64,000 nucleotides of DNA, taken from assembly GCF_001552215.1 (NCBI RefSeq), contig NZ_BCQT01000009.1, positions 434,001 through 498,000 of the forward strand, written 5' to 3'. The notes under the pieces were generated by a model. The model made no database searches and had not been told where the DNA came from. It saw nothing but the letters and a program-made list of their open reading frames with translations. Positions within the stretch are counted from its first letter, which is position 1; each line of letters begins with the position of its first letter. Positions 1 through 8,156 of the stretch are shown here, in pieces. Position numbers and translations under genes: made by a program. The stretch is from Actinomadura macra NBRC 14102. GTDB taxonomy: Bacteria > Actinomycetota > Actinomycetes > Streptosporangiales > Streptosporangiaceae.

Positions 1-1246
1 GGTGATCAAGCTCGCGGACCGGCTGCACAACCTGCGCACGCTGCGGTACCAGCCGCCCCACAAATGGGCCCGCTACGCCAAGGCGTCGCACGAGCTGCTC
101 GTCCCGTTCGCCGAGCGGCTCGGCATCCACGTCCTCAAACGGGAGATGGACGACCTGGCCTTCGCCGCGCGCTCTCCCGACGCGCACGCCGCCACCGGGT
201 CCGCCGTCCGGGCCGCGCTGCGCGACGCCCGCCGCGCGTTCGGCCCCGCCATGCTCCGGCTCCGCCGCTCCCTCGCCGAGCACGGCGTCCAGGCGACGAT
301 GCGGATCAGGCCGTCCCACCTGTACGCGGTGCACCAGTCGTTCGGCGGGAGGCTCGCCGGGCTGCGGCCGTGCGAGGCGGCGCGCCTCCTGCTGGTCGTC
401 GACGGCGCCGAACGCGACTGCTACATCGCGCTCGGCGCGGTGCACGCCGCGCTGCACCCCGTCGCCGGTCAGGTCCGCGACTTCATCGCCACCCCCAAGG
501 ACAACATGTACCGGTCGCTGCACACCCGGGTGATCAGCCCGGACGGCGACCCGTTCGAGGTCATCGTCCGCAGCCGCGCGATGCACCCGGTCGCCGAGTA
601 CGGCATCGTCGCCCACATCCGCGACGCCGGCGACGACGCCGCCACCGTCGACGCCGTGGCGGGCCGCCGCGACCTGGTCTGGCTGAGCCGGCTGCTCGCC
701 TGGCAGTCCGACGCGCCGTCCGCGGACTTCCTGGAGAGCCTGCGCGCCGATCTGGCCGCCGGGAACATCGCCGCGTTCACCCCGCGCGGCGAGGCGGTCG
801 CGTTGCCCGCCGGGGCGACCGCGCTCGACTTCGCGTACGCGCTCGAACCGTTCCTCGGCGACCGCTGCATCGGCGCCGTCGTCAACGGCCGCCTCGCACC
901 GATGTCGGTGCAGGTCCGCAGCGGCAACGTCGTGGAGATCCTCACCGACCCGGCGGGCCGCCCGTCCGAGGACTGGCTGGAGTTCGCGGTGACCGTGCCC
1001 GCGCGCGTCCGCATCCAGCAGTGCCTGTCCCTGCGGCGCGCCGAGGAGGCTGCCGAGGCCGGGCGGCGCCGCCTCGTCCAGGCCCTCGCCGGACGGCGCG
1101 TCGACCTGCTCGCCGTCGAGGCGTGCGGCGACTCCCTCGCCGTCGCCCGCGCCCTCGGCTACGGCGAGATCGACGAGATGTACGGTGCGCTCACCACCGG
1201 CTCGCTGGGTCTGGACGACCTTGTCGCCCGCTTCGTCCATCCCTGA
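1..1246 (+). CDS. Rel/SpoT-like (p)ppGpp metabolism protein, 5' end outside window
   Basis: The reading frame is open from the first bases, so the N-terminal part lies upstream. The first visible codons give KLADRLHNLRTL, the last conserved motif of the RelA/SpoT HD hydrolase domain. Residues about 100-210 of the visible part resemble the synthetase domain: DCYIALG near 139-145, PKDNMYRSLHT near 165-175, and EYGIVAH near 199-205. A TGS domain starts near residue 258 (AAFTPRGEAVALPAG). There is no clear C-terminal ACT domain and the protein ends about 95 residues after the TGS. The synthetase region looks degenerate: I cannot find the usual F-D-L-x-A-x-R block carrying a metal-binding Asp; the matching stretch reads RPCEAARLLLVV. 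The HD remnant is canonical, so hydrolysis of (p)ppGpp is the likelier activity, but most of the HD domain is not visible. A UspA gene follows 21 bases downstream. Confidence 0.85.
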   Translation, partial: VIKLADRLHNLRTLRYQPPHKWARYAKASHELLVPFAERLGIHVLKREMDDLAFAARSPDAHAATGSAVRAALRDARRAFGPAMLRLRRSLAEHGVQATMRIRPSHLYAVHQSFGGRLAGLRPCEAARLLLVVDGAERDCYIALGAVHAALHPVAGQVRDFIATPKDNMYRSLHTRVISPDGDPFEVIVRSRAMHPVAEYGIVAHIRDAGDDAATVDAVAGRRDLVWLSRLLAWQSDAPSADFLESLRADLAAGNIAAFTPRGEAVALPAGATALDFAYALEPFLGDRCIGAVVNGRLAPMSVQVRSGNVVEILTDPAGRPSEDWLEFAVTVPARVRIQQCLSLRRAEEAAEAGRRRLVQALAGRRVDLLAVEACGDSLAVARALGYGEIDEMYGALTTGSLGLDDLVARFVHP

Positions 1247-1267
1247 CGGCCTGGCTACGCTGACCCC

Positions 1268-1711
1268 ATGACGTTCGAGTACGGCGTCGACGGGCCGAAG
1301 GTGATCGTCGCCGGTGTGGACGGGTCGGAGACGTCCATGCGCGCCGGCGCCTACGCGTGGGGCCTCGCCCGGCGCGGCGGCGCGCGGCTGGTGCTCGTCC
1401 ACGTGTCACCGATCGCCGCGCTGTCGGCGCTCACCCCCGGCGGCGCCGCGGCCATGCGCGAGGCCGCCGACGAGGTCACCGGCGACCTGCGGCGCCTGCT
1501 GGAGGCGGCCGCCGCCGAGCGCGGCTCCGTCGAGTACGAGCTGGTGGCCGAGCCGGGCGACCCGTACACCGTCCTCGCCCGCGTCGCCGACGACACCCGC
1601 GCGGACGCCGTCGTCGTCGGCGCGTCCGCGCAGGCCGGGCACCGCCTGATCGGCTCGGTCGCGGTCCGGCTCGTCCGGTCCGGCCGCTGGCCGGTGACCG
1701 TGGTGCCCTGA
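1268..1711 (+). CDS. Universal stress protein, UspA family
   Basis: A 147-residue single-domain Usp protein. It opens with a strand followed by GVDGS (residues 16-20), the start of the UspA nucleotide-binding fold, and ends with VVVGASAQAGHRLIGSVA plus the PVTVVP strand, which fits the G-2x-G-9x-G-S/T ATP-binding signature of ATP-binding Usp proteins. ATP binding is therefore likely. It follows a Rel-like gene with only 21 bases between, and may be co-transcribed with it, which fits a stringent or general stress role. The ATG has little Shine-Dalgarno sequence. The partner or process regulated cannot be told from sequence. Confidence 0.88.
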   Translation: MTFEYGVDGPKVIVAGVDGSETSMRAGAYAWGLARRGGARLVLVHVSPIAALSALTPGGAAAMREAADEVTGDLRRLLEAAAAERGSVEYELVAEPGDPYTVLARVADDTRADAVVVGASAQAGHRLIGSVAVRLVRSGRWPVTVVP

Positions 1712-1783
1712 GCCCCGCCGGTTCGATCACCGCGTCCCGGGGAAATGATCCTTTGACGGCGGGGATGACGAGACGGGGATGCG

Positions 1784-2611
1784 ATGCCAGATCCCTATCT
1801 GACGGAGATGGGCTGGGCGGGGTCCGCCCTCTGGCTGGCGGGCCGGATCACCCGCGACGGCACCGTCCCCCAGATCGAGTTCCGCCTGCGCGAGCGCGAG
1901 AACGGCGGCCTGCTGCGCCTGCCCGCGGCGGTCACCGCCGGAGACGGAACGGTCGCGTTCGAGACGCTCGTGGATGTCGCGTCCCTCGAAGACGGGCATC
2001 CGCTGACCGGCGGGCTCTGGGACGTGTCCGTGGCGATTCTGCATCCGCTGGGCGCCACCGTCCTGCCGTTCGGCCGTGAGCGCGCACCGCACCTGGACAC
2101 CTCGCCGCAGCGCCGGTTCCTGCCGGGCTCCATCACCGTCGCCGCCTACTTCGGCGTCGAGGGCGGCCTGGAGATCGACGTCGGCGGCCGTCCCCACGCC
2201 GGCGGGTGCACCACCGCCGACCGGCTCGGCTGGGACGAGCGGGAGGAGGAGGTCGCCGTCAGAGGACACATCGACGCCCAGCAGATCACCATGCCGATCT
2301 CCGGGACGCTGAACCTCCTGGAACGGCACACCCGCGAGTCGTACCAGGTCATCGCCATGCTGGAGGAGCGGCCCAGCGGCCTGTGCTACACCGCCCGGGT
2401 GCCGGTGACGCGGGCGTTCATCGACGACCCGCTCCCCCGCGGCACCTGGGACGTCTCCCTCTGCCTGGGCTTCTCCGGGATGCACCGCGAGCTGCGCGTG
2501 CTGGCCCCGCACGACCCGGTGGACGTGCACGTGCGGCGGCGGCTCCGGCACGTCCGCGTGGTGTCCACGACCGCCCCGGACCCGCTGACGATCACGGTCG
2601 GCCGCGCCTGA
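1784..2611 (+). CDS. Uncharacterised 275-residue beta-rich protein
   Basis: I do not recognise a named family with confidence. The protein is soluble, without signal peptide or membrane segments, and rich in alternating hydrophobic residues typical of beta-sandwich folds. Two stretches look related to each other: GGLWDVSVAILHPLG near residue 75 and GTWDVSLCLGFSG near residue 220, which suggests two repeated beta domains. Similar modules occur beside glycosyltransferases in actinomycete cell-surface polysaccharide loci, but no glycosyltransferase lies here. The ATG at 1784 follows a GGGG stretch. Its last 20 bases overlap the end of the convergent membrane-protein gene. Confidence 0.7.
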   Translation: MPDPYLTEMGWAGSALWLAGRITRDGTVPQIEFRLRERENGGLLRLPAAVTAGDGTVAFETLVDVASLEDGHPLTGGLWDVSVAILHPLGATVLPFGRERAPHLDTSPQRRFLPGSITVAAYFGVEGGLEIDVGGRPHAGGCTTADRLGWDEREEEVAVRGHIDAQQITMPISGTLNLLERHTRESYQVIAMLEERPSGLCYTARVPVTRAFIDDPLPRGTWDVSLCLGFSGMHRELRVLAPHDPVDVHVRRRLRHVRVVSTTAPDPLTITVGRA

Positions 2612-3230
2612 CCCGTCCCTCCGGCCAGCCGCGCGGACCGCCGCCCGACGCGGCCACCACCGCGGCCAGCAGGGCGATCACACCCGCACCACCGGCCAGG
2701 TTGAGCGCCGCCGTGCCGAGCGCCGCGGCCGGCGGGCCGTGCAGGGTCAGGGGCAGCACCGCGACCAGCACCACCGCCGTCCCGCCGATCCAGCCGAACG
2801 CGCGGACCGGCCGCGCCGCGGTCGCCAGCAGCAGGTGCATCAGCGCCGTCGCCTGGATCGTGCCCGCCATCGCGCACAGCGCGTAACTCGTCGCCGCGGC
2901 CCCCGTGCCGGTGTGCCGTCCGGCGAACACGGGGATCTGCGCGCCGAGCAGGCCGCGTGTTCCCAGCACGACGGCGAACGCCAGGCCCGCCGCGACCAGC
3001 GCGCAGGCCATGCCCGTCCACCACAGCGGACGCAGCGCCGGATCCGATCTTCCGGAAATCTCCTCGTGCAGCGCGACGAAGTCCTGGTACCGCTTGGCCG
3101 GAGCCTCTACCGGGCGCCGCCGCGCCGTGGAGGGGCACCGGAACGAACGCTCAAAGGGCCGTGGCGCAGGGCGGCTGGCGTGCCTGCCGGGCAGGCCGCC
3201 GGAGTACCGCCCGAATGGCGTATCGGGCAT
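2592..3230 (-). CDS. Hypothetical membrane protein with about four transmembrane helices
   Basis: A 212-residue protein with a basic, proline-rich N-terminus of about 65 residues, then hydrophobic helices at roughly 72-95, 108-132, 143-160 and 170-192, and a basic tail. No catalytic motif is visible. The ATG at 3230 has a GGGGGAGGG ribosome site just upstream, which supports this start even though the first 40 residues are low complexity. It converges on the previous gene with a 20-base overlap. Function unknown. Confidence 0.6.
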   Translation of the reverse strand: MPDTPFGRYSGGLPGRHASRPAPRPFERSFRCPSTARRRPVEAPAKRYQDFVALHEEISGRSDPALRPLWWTGMACALVAAGLAFAVVLGTRGLLGAQIPVFAGRHTGTGAAATSYALCAMAGTIQATALMHLLLATAARPVRAFGWIGGTAVVLVAVLPLTLHGPPAAALGTAALNLAGGAGVIALLAAVVAASGGGPRGWPEGRVRRGRP

Positions 3231-3351
3231 GTTCCCTCCCCCGGTGCGAACGAGTAGGTGCTACCCGGCACCGATGGGCGGAACTCCCCCAACCTGAAAG
3301 ATTTGCTGAGCTTTGGCCACGTCCGTCGCAGTGCGCCCCCGCAGCCACGAA

Positions 3352-3383
3352 GGACCCCGGGGTCCCACAAACCCCCGGGGTCC
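3352..3383 (-). terminator. Strong hairpin terminator of glnII
   Basis: Arms GGACCCCGGGG (3352-3362) and CCCCGGGGTCC (3373-3383) form a perfect 11-bp stem with a 10-base loop, starting 12 bases past the glnII stop codon. There is no U-tract, which is common for actinobacterial terminators. Confidence 0.75.
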
Positions 3384-3394
3384 CGCGGCGCGAG

Positions 3395-4408
3395 TCAGAC
3401 CTGGCCGGCCTTCTCCAGCGCCTCGCAGCAGGTGTCCGTGATCAGGCGGGCCACCACGTACGGGTCGACGTTGGCGTTCGGACGGCGGTCCTCGATGTAG
3501 CCCTTCTTGTCCACCTCGACCTGCCAGGGGATCCGCACCGAGGCACCGCGGTCGGACACGCCGTAGCTGAACTCGCTCCACGGCGCCGTCTCGTGCATGC
3601 CGGTCAACCGGCGCTCGATGTCGGCGCCGTACCCCGCCACGTGCTCCTGCGCCTTCGAAGCGAGCGCCTCGCACGCGGTGATGATCGCGTCGTATCCCTC
3701 GCGCATCGCCTTGGTGGAGAAGTTGGTGTGCGCGCCCGCGCCGTTCCAGTCGCCCTCGACCGGCTTGGGGTCGAGGGTGGCGGAGACGTCGTAGTCCTCG
3801 GCGATGCGGTAGAGCAGCCAGCGCGCGACCCACATGTGGTCGCCGACCTCCAGGGGCCCGGCGGGGCCGATCTGGAACTCCCACTGTCCGGGCATGACCT
3901 CGGCGTTGATGCCGGAGATCTTCAGCCCGGCCTCGACGCAGGCGTCCAGGTGCGCTTCGACGATCTCGCGTCCGAAGACCTCATCGGCGCCCACGCCGCA
4001 GTAGTAGAAGCCCTGCGGGGCCGGGAAGCCGCGCTCCGGGAAGCCCAGCGGGCGGCCGTCCTTGAAGAAGGTGTACTCCTGCTCGATCCCGTACCAGGAG
4101 TCCTGCGCCTCGTACTTCTCGGCGATCGGACGGAGTTCGGCCCGCTTGTTGGTCTCGTGGGGCGTCCCGTCCACCAGGAACACCTCGCACAGCACCAGCT
4201 TGTGGTCACCGCCCCGGATCGGGTCGGGACACGAGAACACGGGCTTGAGCACGCAGTCCGAGTTGTCGCCCGGCGCCTGGTTGGTGCTGGAGCCGTCGAA
4301 ACCCCAGTCCGGCAGGTCGGCGCCGTCCGCCAGGATCCTCGTCTTCGACCGCAGCCGCGCGGTGGGCTCGGTGCCGTCGATCCAGATGTACTCGGCCTTG
4401 TAACTCAA
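3395..4408 (-). CDS. glnII: Glutamine synthetase type II (GlnII)
   Basis: ATP-dependent amidation of glutamate with ammonia. The 337-residue length and sequence match the eukaryote-type GSII family rather than the 470-residue GlnA. Visible motifs include the DGSSTNQAPGDNSD block (residues 38-51), WYGIEQEYTFF (105-115) with metal-binding glutamates, NAEVMPGQWEFQIGP (168-182), and GAGAHTNFST (223-232) near the ammonia and ATP sites. I chose the TTG at 4408 because GGAGGGATCGACG precedes it and residue 2 onward (SYKAEYIWIDG) matches the family N-terminus; a longer frame from 4567 lacks similarity. Upstream lies an 11-bp-phased array of GlnR-like half-sites. GlnII is typically induced under nitrogen limitation in Streptomyces through GlnR. 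Confidence 0.95.
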   Translation of the reverse strand: MSYKAEYIWIDGTEPTARLRSKTRILADGADLPDWGFDGSSTNQAPGDNSDCVLKPVFSCPDPIRGGDHKLVLCEVFLVDGTPHETNKRAELRPIAEKYEAQDSWYGIEQEYTFFKDGRPLGFPERGFPAPQGFYYCGVGADEVFGREIVEAHLDACVEAGLKISGINAEVMPGQWEFQIGPAGPLEVGDHMWVARWLLYRIAEDYDVSATLDPKPVEGDWNGAGAHTNFSTKAMREGYDAIITACEALASKAQEHVAGYGADIERRLTGMHETAPWSEFSYGVSDRGASVRIPWQVEVDKKGYIEDRRPNANVDPYVVARLITDTCCEALEKAGQV

Positions 4409-4461
4409 CGTCGATCCCTCCGGAGGGCCTTGTGGGTTCCCCCAGAAGCTGCCAACAGGCC

Positions 4462-4499
4462 GTTTCCGACCTGTTGCCCAAATGTGAACGGCATGTAAA
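4462..4499 (-). promoter_or_regulatory. Candidate GlnR operator upstream of glnII
   Basis: On the plus strand GTTTC, GTTGC, GTGAA and GTAAA begin at 4462, 4473, 4484 and 4495, each separated by exactly 6 bases. On the glnII strand this reads TTTAC-n6-TTCAC-n6-GCAAC-n6-GAAAC. The 11-bp phasing and the nnnAC half-sites resemble the Streptomyces GlnR box (gTnAC-n6-GaAAC repeats), although only the GAAAC half-site is a full match. The array lies 54-91 bases upstream of the TTG start. Confidence 0.5.
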
Positions 4500-4696
4500 A
4501 CGCCCGCTGACCTGCCCACATTTGGTGAGATGTTGGTCACAACGACCTCCACGCCCACGGTCAGCACGAAGCAAACGACCGGTGGACGGCCAGCCGGTCA
4601 CCGTCCAGTTCATCGGGCGTGAAGACGTGCGCCGGGTCACCACGTCCTCGGAAGGATGCCTGCTCGGTTGACGCCCCGGATCGGGTCCGACATTAT

Positions 4697-4722
4697 TGAA
4701 AGCAGCTTTCATCTAGTGAAAG
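4697..4722. promoter_or_regulatory. Candidate IclR-type operator of the SDR-FAH-amidohydrolase operon
   Basis: TGAAAGCAGCTTTCA (4697-4711) is a perfect inverted repeat with 7-bp arms around a central A. A further half-site TGAAAG occurs at 4717-4722, exactly 20 bp from the first. TGAAA/TTTCA half-sites resemble those of KdgR-type IclR regulators. The site lies 27-52 bases upstream of the likely GTG start at 4749. The IclR gene at 9410-10339 is the obvious candidate regulator. Confidence 0.6.
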
Positions 4723-4748
4723 TACTGCGAGGAGGCGAGGGCCGCATA

Positions 4749-5543
4749 GTGACGGAGCCGACGCGGGCGACCGCTGCGGGGCCCAACGGAAGCGCCACAT
4801 GGCTGGGCCTGGACGGTGCCCGGGTGCTCGTACTCGGAGCGGGCGGGATCGGCGCGGAGTGCGTCCGCGGCTACCTCGGCGCAGGCGCGGTCGTCACGGC
4901 CGTGGACCGGGACCCCGACCGGCTGGACGCGCTGCCCTCGGGCCTGGACGGCACGCCACCGCACACGATCACCGCCGACCTCACCGAGCCGGACACCGGC
5001 CCCGCGGTCGTCCGGAAGGCCGTCGAGACGATGGGCGGGCTCGACGTCCTGCTGCACTGCATCGGCGTCAACGACCGGCGCCCCGTGCTGGAGTTCACCG
5101 AGGCCGACTGGGAACGGGTCCTGCGCACCAACCTGTTCACCGCGTTCGGCGCGGCGCGGGAGGCCGGCCGTCACATGATCGGCGCCGGCCGCGGCCGTAT
5201 CGTCTTCCTGTCGTCGGTGTCGGGGCACCTGGCGCACCGGAAGCACGGCCCGTACGCCGCGTCCAAGGGCGGTATGAACCAGCTGATGCGGGTCATGGCC
5301 GCCGAGTGGGCCTGCCACGGCGTCACCGTGAACGCCGTCGCGCCCGGATACGTCGAGACGCCGCTCACCGCGGCCTACCTGGCGCAGCCCGGGGTCCACG
5401 ACGAGCTGGTGCGGCAGGTGCCCGCCGGACGGCTGGGCACGGCGGCGGAGGTCGTCGGCCCGATCCTGTTCCTGTCCTCGCCGCACGCGGCGTTCATGAC
5501 CGGCCACATCATGTACGTGGACGGCGGCCGCACGCTCGTCTGA
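4749..5543 (+). CDS. SDR-family oxidoreductase
   Basis: A 264-residue classical short-chain dehydrogenase/reductase. The nucleotide-binding motif GAGGIGAE is at residues 30-37. The catalytic Ser is near 155-156 (FLSSVSG) and the YAASK motif is at 169-173, followed by a typical NAVAPGYVETPL substrate loop and a C-terminal YVDGGRT. The GTG at 4749 is preferred: it has GGAGGCGAGG upstream and gives a normal family length, while the ATG at 4656 would place the candidate operator inside the gene. It is the first gene of an operon with a second SDR, two FAH-fold enzymes and an amidohydrolase. Substrate unknown; a hydroxy- or keto-acid is plausible given the FAH partners. Confidence 0.88.
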   Translation: MTEPTRATAAGPNGSATWLGLDGARVLVLGAGGIGAECVRGYLGAGAVVTAVDRDPDRLDALPSGLDGTPPHTITADLTEPDTGPAVVRKAVETMGGLDVLLHCIGVNDRRPVLEFTEADWERVLRTNLFTAFGAAREAGRHMIGAGRGRIVFLSSVSGHLAHRKHGPYAASKGGMNQLMRVMAAEWACHGVTVNAVAPGYVETPLTAAYLAQPGVHDELVRQVPAGRLGTAAEVVGPILFLSSPHAAFMTGHIMYVDGGRTLV

Positions 5544-5560
5544 ACGATCGGAGACAACCC

Positions 5561-6356
5561 ATGGGCCAGAACACCGAGCCGAGGATCTTTCCCCGGTTCG
5601 CGGGCAGGACGGTGCTGGTGACGGGGGCCGGCACCGGGTTCGGTGCCGAGATCGCCGTCCGCGCCGCGCAGGAGGGGGGCCCGGGTCGGCGTGCACTACA
5701 ACAGCTCCAAGCAGGGCGCCGAACGGACCGCCGAACGGGTCCGCGAGGCGGGCGGCGAGGCGTTCGTCGTCCAGGCCGACATCTCGTCCTGGGACGCGAT
5801 CCGCGGGCTGGCCGACGAGGCGTTCGAGCGCGCCGGTGCGCTGGACGTGCTGGTCAACAATGTCGGGGACGTGGCGAGCGACCAGATGTCGTGGCGGGAG
5901 CTGACCCAGGAGTCACTCGACCGCGTCATCGACGTGGACGTCAAGGGCACCCTGCTGATGACGCACGAGTTCGGCTCCCGGATGCTGGAGCAGGGGCACG
6001 GCTCGATCGTGAACATCGGCTCGACCGTGGTGGTGCGCGGCAGCGCGCGGGCGCCACAGTACGCCGCCGCCAAGTACGGGCTGCTCGGCATCACCAAGTC
6101 CTACGCCGCCGCGTTCGCGCCGACCGTCCGGGTCAATACGTTCGCGCCCGGTTTCATGGAGACCGGCGCGACGCTGGAGCGCGCGGACTGGAGGTCCGGG
6201 CGGCGCGAGAAGCTCATCGCGCAGACGCCGCTCGGCACCATCCCGCCGCCCGAGGCCGTCGCGGGCACCGCGCTGTTCCTCGCCACCGAGGACGCCTCGC
6301 ACATCACGGGCGCCTACATGCTCGCCGACGGCGGCTTCAACATGGTGGGGGCCTGA
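5561..6356 (+). pseudogene. SDR-family oxidoreductase gene with a +1 frameshift
   Basis: The ATG at 5561 follows a GGAGACAACCC ribosome site and encodes an SDR N-terminus with GAGTGFGAE (the glycine motif). After a run of six G at 5674-5679 the frame changes. The rest (GARVGVHYNSSKQGAE onward, with the NNVGD, S and YAAAK motifs and the C-terminal ADGGFNMVG) continues in the next frame to 6356. Removing one G restores an uninterrupted 264-residue SDR reading AAQEGARVGVHYN across the join. Either the gene is inactivated, or a homopolymer error was made in sequencing. Both halves keep normal codon use and all catalytic residues, so decay would be recent. The FAH gene starts 3 bases after its stop. 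Confidence 0.85.
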
Positions 6357-6359
6357 CCC

Positions 6360-7229
6360 GTGAAGCTGATCACCTTCGACGCGGGCCGCGTCGGCCGGCT
6401 CGACGGGGACGACGTCATCGAACTGGACGTCCCGTCCACGCGGGCCTTCTTCGAGCGCGGGGGCCGGGCCGGCGAGACCGGCGAGCGGCTGCGGCTGGCG
6501 GACGTCCGGCTGCGCGCGCCGATCCAGCCGAGGAAGTTCTTCCACACCGCCGGCAACTTCGCCGACCACCACGACGAACTCCAGGCCGTCAACTGGTCGC
6601 ACCCGGTGCACAAGGGCATCGTGTTCTTCCAGAACGTCGACGCGATCATCGGTCCGGACGACCCGATCGTCCACCCCGAGCACCTCACCCAGGAGTTGGA
6701 CTACGAACTGGAGCTCGCCGTCATCATCGGCAGGCCCGGCAAGTTCTTCGGCCCGGACGAGGCACGGGAGCACATCGCCGGCTTCACCGTCTTCAACGAC
6801 GTCACCGCGCGCGACATCCAGCGCCGCGAGATGGAGTCCGGCGTCTTCTCCTTCAGCAAGGCCATCGACACGTTCTGCCCGATCGGCCCGTGGATCGTCA
6901 CCGCCGACGAGATCGACGACATGCAGGACCTGGCGATGCGGCTGCGGGTGAACGGTGAGGTCCGGCAGACCGGGCACACGAGCCAGATGCGGGTGTCGAT
7001 CCCCCACCTGGTCGCCTACCACTCGCCGCAGACCTACAGCGCGGGCGACATCATCACCACCGGCACCGTCTCGGGTGTCGCGGCCGTCCAGCCGGACCCC
7101 TTCGACTTCTATCTGCGTCCCGGAGACGTCGTGGAGGCCGAGATCGAGGGCGTCGGCACACTGCGCAACCCCGTCGTGTCCTGGGCGGACGCGTACGGTG
7201 AACCCGCGCCGGAAAGGGTCGGCTGGTGA
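6360..7229 (+). CDS. Fumarylacetoacetate hydrolase (FAH) family enzyme
   Basis: A 289-residue FAH-fold protein. The family's metal site is visible as ELDYELELAV (glutamates near 116 and 118) and FNDVTARD (Asp near 147); KFFHTAGNFADHH near 59-71 fits the substrate loop, and ITTGTVSGVA is the usual C-terminal glycine loop. FAH enzymes cut C-C bonds of acylpyruvates or isomerise or decarboxylate 2-keto acids from aromatic or sugar-acid breakdown. It starts at a GTG 3 bases after the frameshifted SDR and overlaps the next FAH gene by 4 bases, so it is in a tight operon. The exact reaction is unknown. Confidence 0.88.
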   Translation: MKLITFDAGRVGRLDGDDVIELDVPSTRAFFERGGRAGETGERLRLADVRLRAPIQPRKFFHTAGNFADHHDELQAVNWSHPVHKGIVFFQNVDAIIGPDDPIVHPEHLTQELDYELELAVIIGRPGKFFGPDEAREHIAGFTVFNDVTARDIQRREMESGVFSFSKAIDTFCPIGPWIVTADEIDDMQDLAMRLRVNGEVRQTGHTSQMRVSIPHLVAYHSPQTYSAGDIITTGTVSGVAAVQPDPFDFYLRPGDVVEAEIEGVGTLRNPVVSWADAYGEPAPERVGW

Positions 7230-8074
7230 GGACCGCCAACCTGAGAGGACGGCTCGTCCTGGTCGACGGTGAGATGGCCGTCGACGTCGCCGAGGCGAGC
7301 GGCGGCCGGTTCCCGGCCGACCCGCAGGCCGTCTTCAGCGAATGGGACGCCTTCCGCGGCTGGGCGGCAACGCAGGACGCCACGACCGGCACGCCGTTCG
7401 CCGTCGAGGATCTCGGCCCGCCCGTCCCGCGTCCGGCCCAGGTGTTCGCGATCGGCATCAACTACACCGAGCACGCCCGCGAGGCGGGGTACCCGCCGGA
7501 CTCCGCGCCGGTGACGTTCACCAAGTTCCCGAGCTGCCTGGCCGGGCCGGTCAGCGACGTGGAACTGCCGTCCGACACCGTGGACTGGGAGGTCGAGGCG
7601 GTGGTCGCGGTCGCGCGGGAGACCCGCCGCGTCCGGCGCGAGAACGCCTGGGACCACGTCGCGGGCATCACCCTGGGGCAGGACCTGTCCGAACGGACAT
7701 CGCAGCTCGCCGGCTCCAAGCCGCAGTTCAGCCTGGCCAAGTCGTTCCCCGGTTTCGGCCCGACCGGGCCGTGGCTGGTGACTCCCGACGAATTCGACGA
7801 CCCTGCCGACCTGGCGATCTCGTGCAGCCTGTCCGGCGAGACGATGCAGAGCGCACGCACCAGCGCGATGATCTACGACGTTCCCGAGCTCCTCGTCCGA
7901 CTGTCGCGTGTCTGCCGCCTGTTCCCCGGTGACCTGATCTTCACCGGCACGCCCCCGGGGGTCGGCAACGCCCGCACACCCAAGCGGTTCGTCCGGCCGG
8001 GCGAGGTCCTGGTCAGCGAACTGGAGGGCGTCGGCCGCATCATCCAGCGGTTCGTCGCCGGGGACGCGCCATGA
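7226..8074 (+). CDS. Second FAH-family enzyme
   Basis: A 282-residue FAH-fold protein, divergent from its neighbour. FAIGINYTEHAREAG (74-88) is the family entry motif, DWEVEAVV (120-127) supplies the metal glutamates, GQDLSER (151-157) the metal Asp region, and FTGTPPGVG the C-terminal loop. The GTG start overlaps the previous stop (GTGA), implying translational coupling. Two unlike FAH enzymes in one operon suggest two successive steps on a dicarboxylic or keto-acid intermediate, or a two-subunit enzyme as in some hydroxyhepta-dienedioate isomerase/decarboxylase systems; the sequence cannot decide. Confidence 0.87.
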   Translation: MRTANLRGRLVLVDGEMAVDVAEASGGRFPADPQAVFSEWDAFRGWAATQDATTGTPFAVEDLGPPVPRPAQVFAIGINYTEHAREAGYPPDSAPVTFTKFPSCLAGPVSDVELPSDTVDWEVEAVVAVARETRRVRRENAWDHVAGITLGQDLSERTSQLAGSKPQFSLAKSFPGFGPTGPWLVTPDEFDDPADLAISCSLSGETMQSARTSAMIYDVPELLVRLSRVCRLFPGDLIFTGTPPGVGNARTPKRFVRPGEVLVSELEGVGRIIQRFVAGDAP

Positions 8075-8156
8075 CCGCGCAGGTCCGCGTCCGGTCGCGC
8101 GGTCGCTCCAGTTCGCGAACCGCGTCCGGCAGCAAAGTCAGCGAAGGAGCAGCGGC

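Larger units (their letters stand above)
4409..4748. other. Intergenic region between glnII and the SDR operon
   Basis: This 340-base divergent gap holds no supported gene. It carries the glnII promoter side with the GlnR-like array (4462-4499) and, near the other end, the palindrome at 4697-4722 that probably controls the SDR-FAH operon. The middle part shows nothing I can name. Confidence 0.7.

Noticed and set aside
1714-1765. CCCCGCCG and CGGCGGGG as a terminator after the UspA gene
   Set aside because: The arms are separated by more than 35 bases, too far for a convincing hairpin.
4462-4499. Claiming a definite GlnR box
   Set aside because: Spacing is right but three of four half-sites deviate from the consensus, so it is listed only as a candidate.
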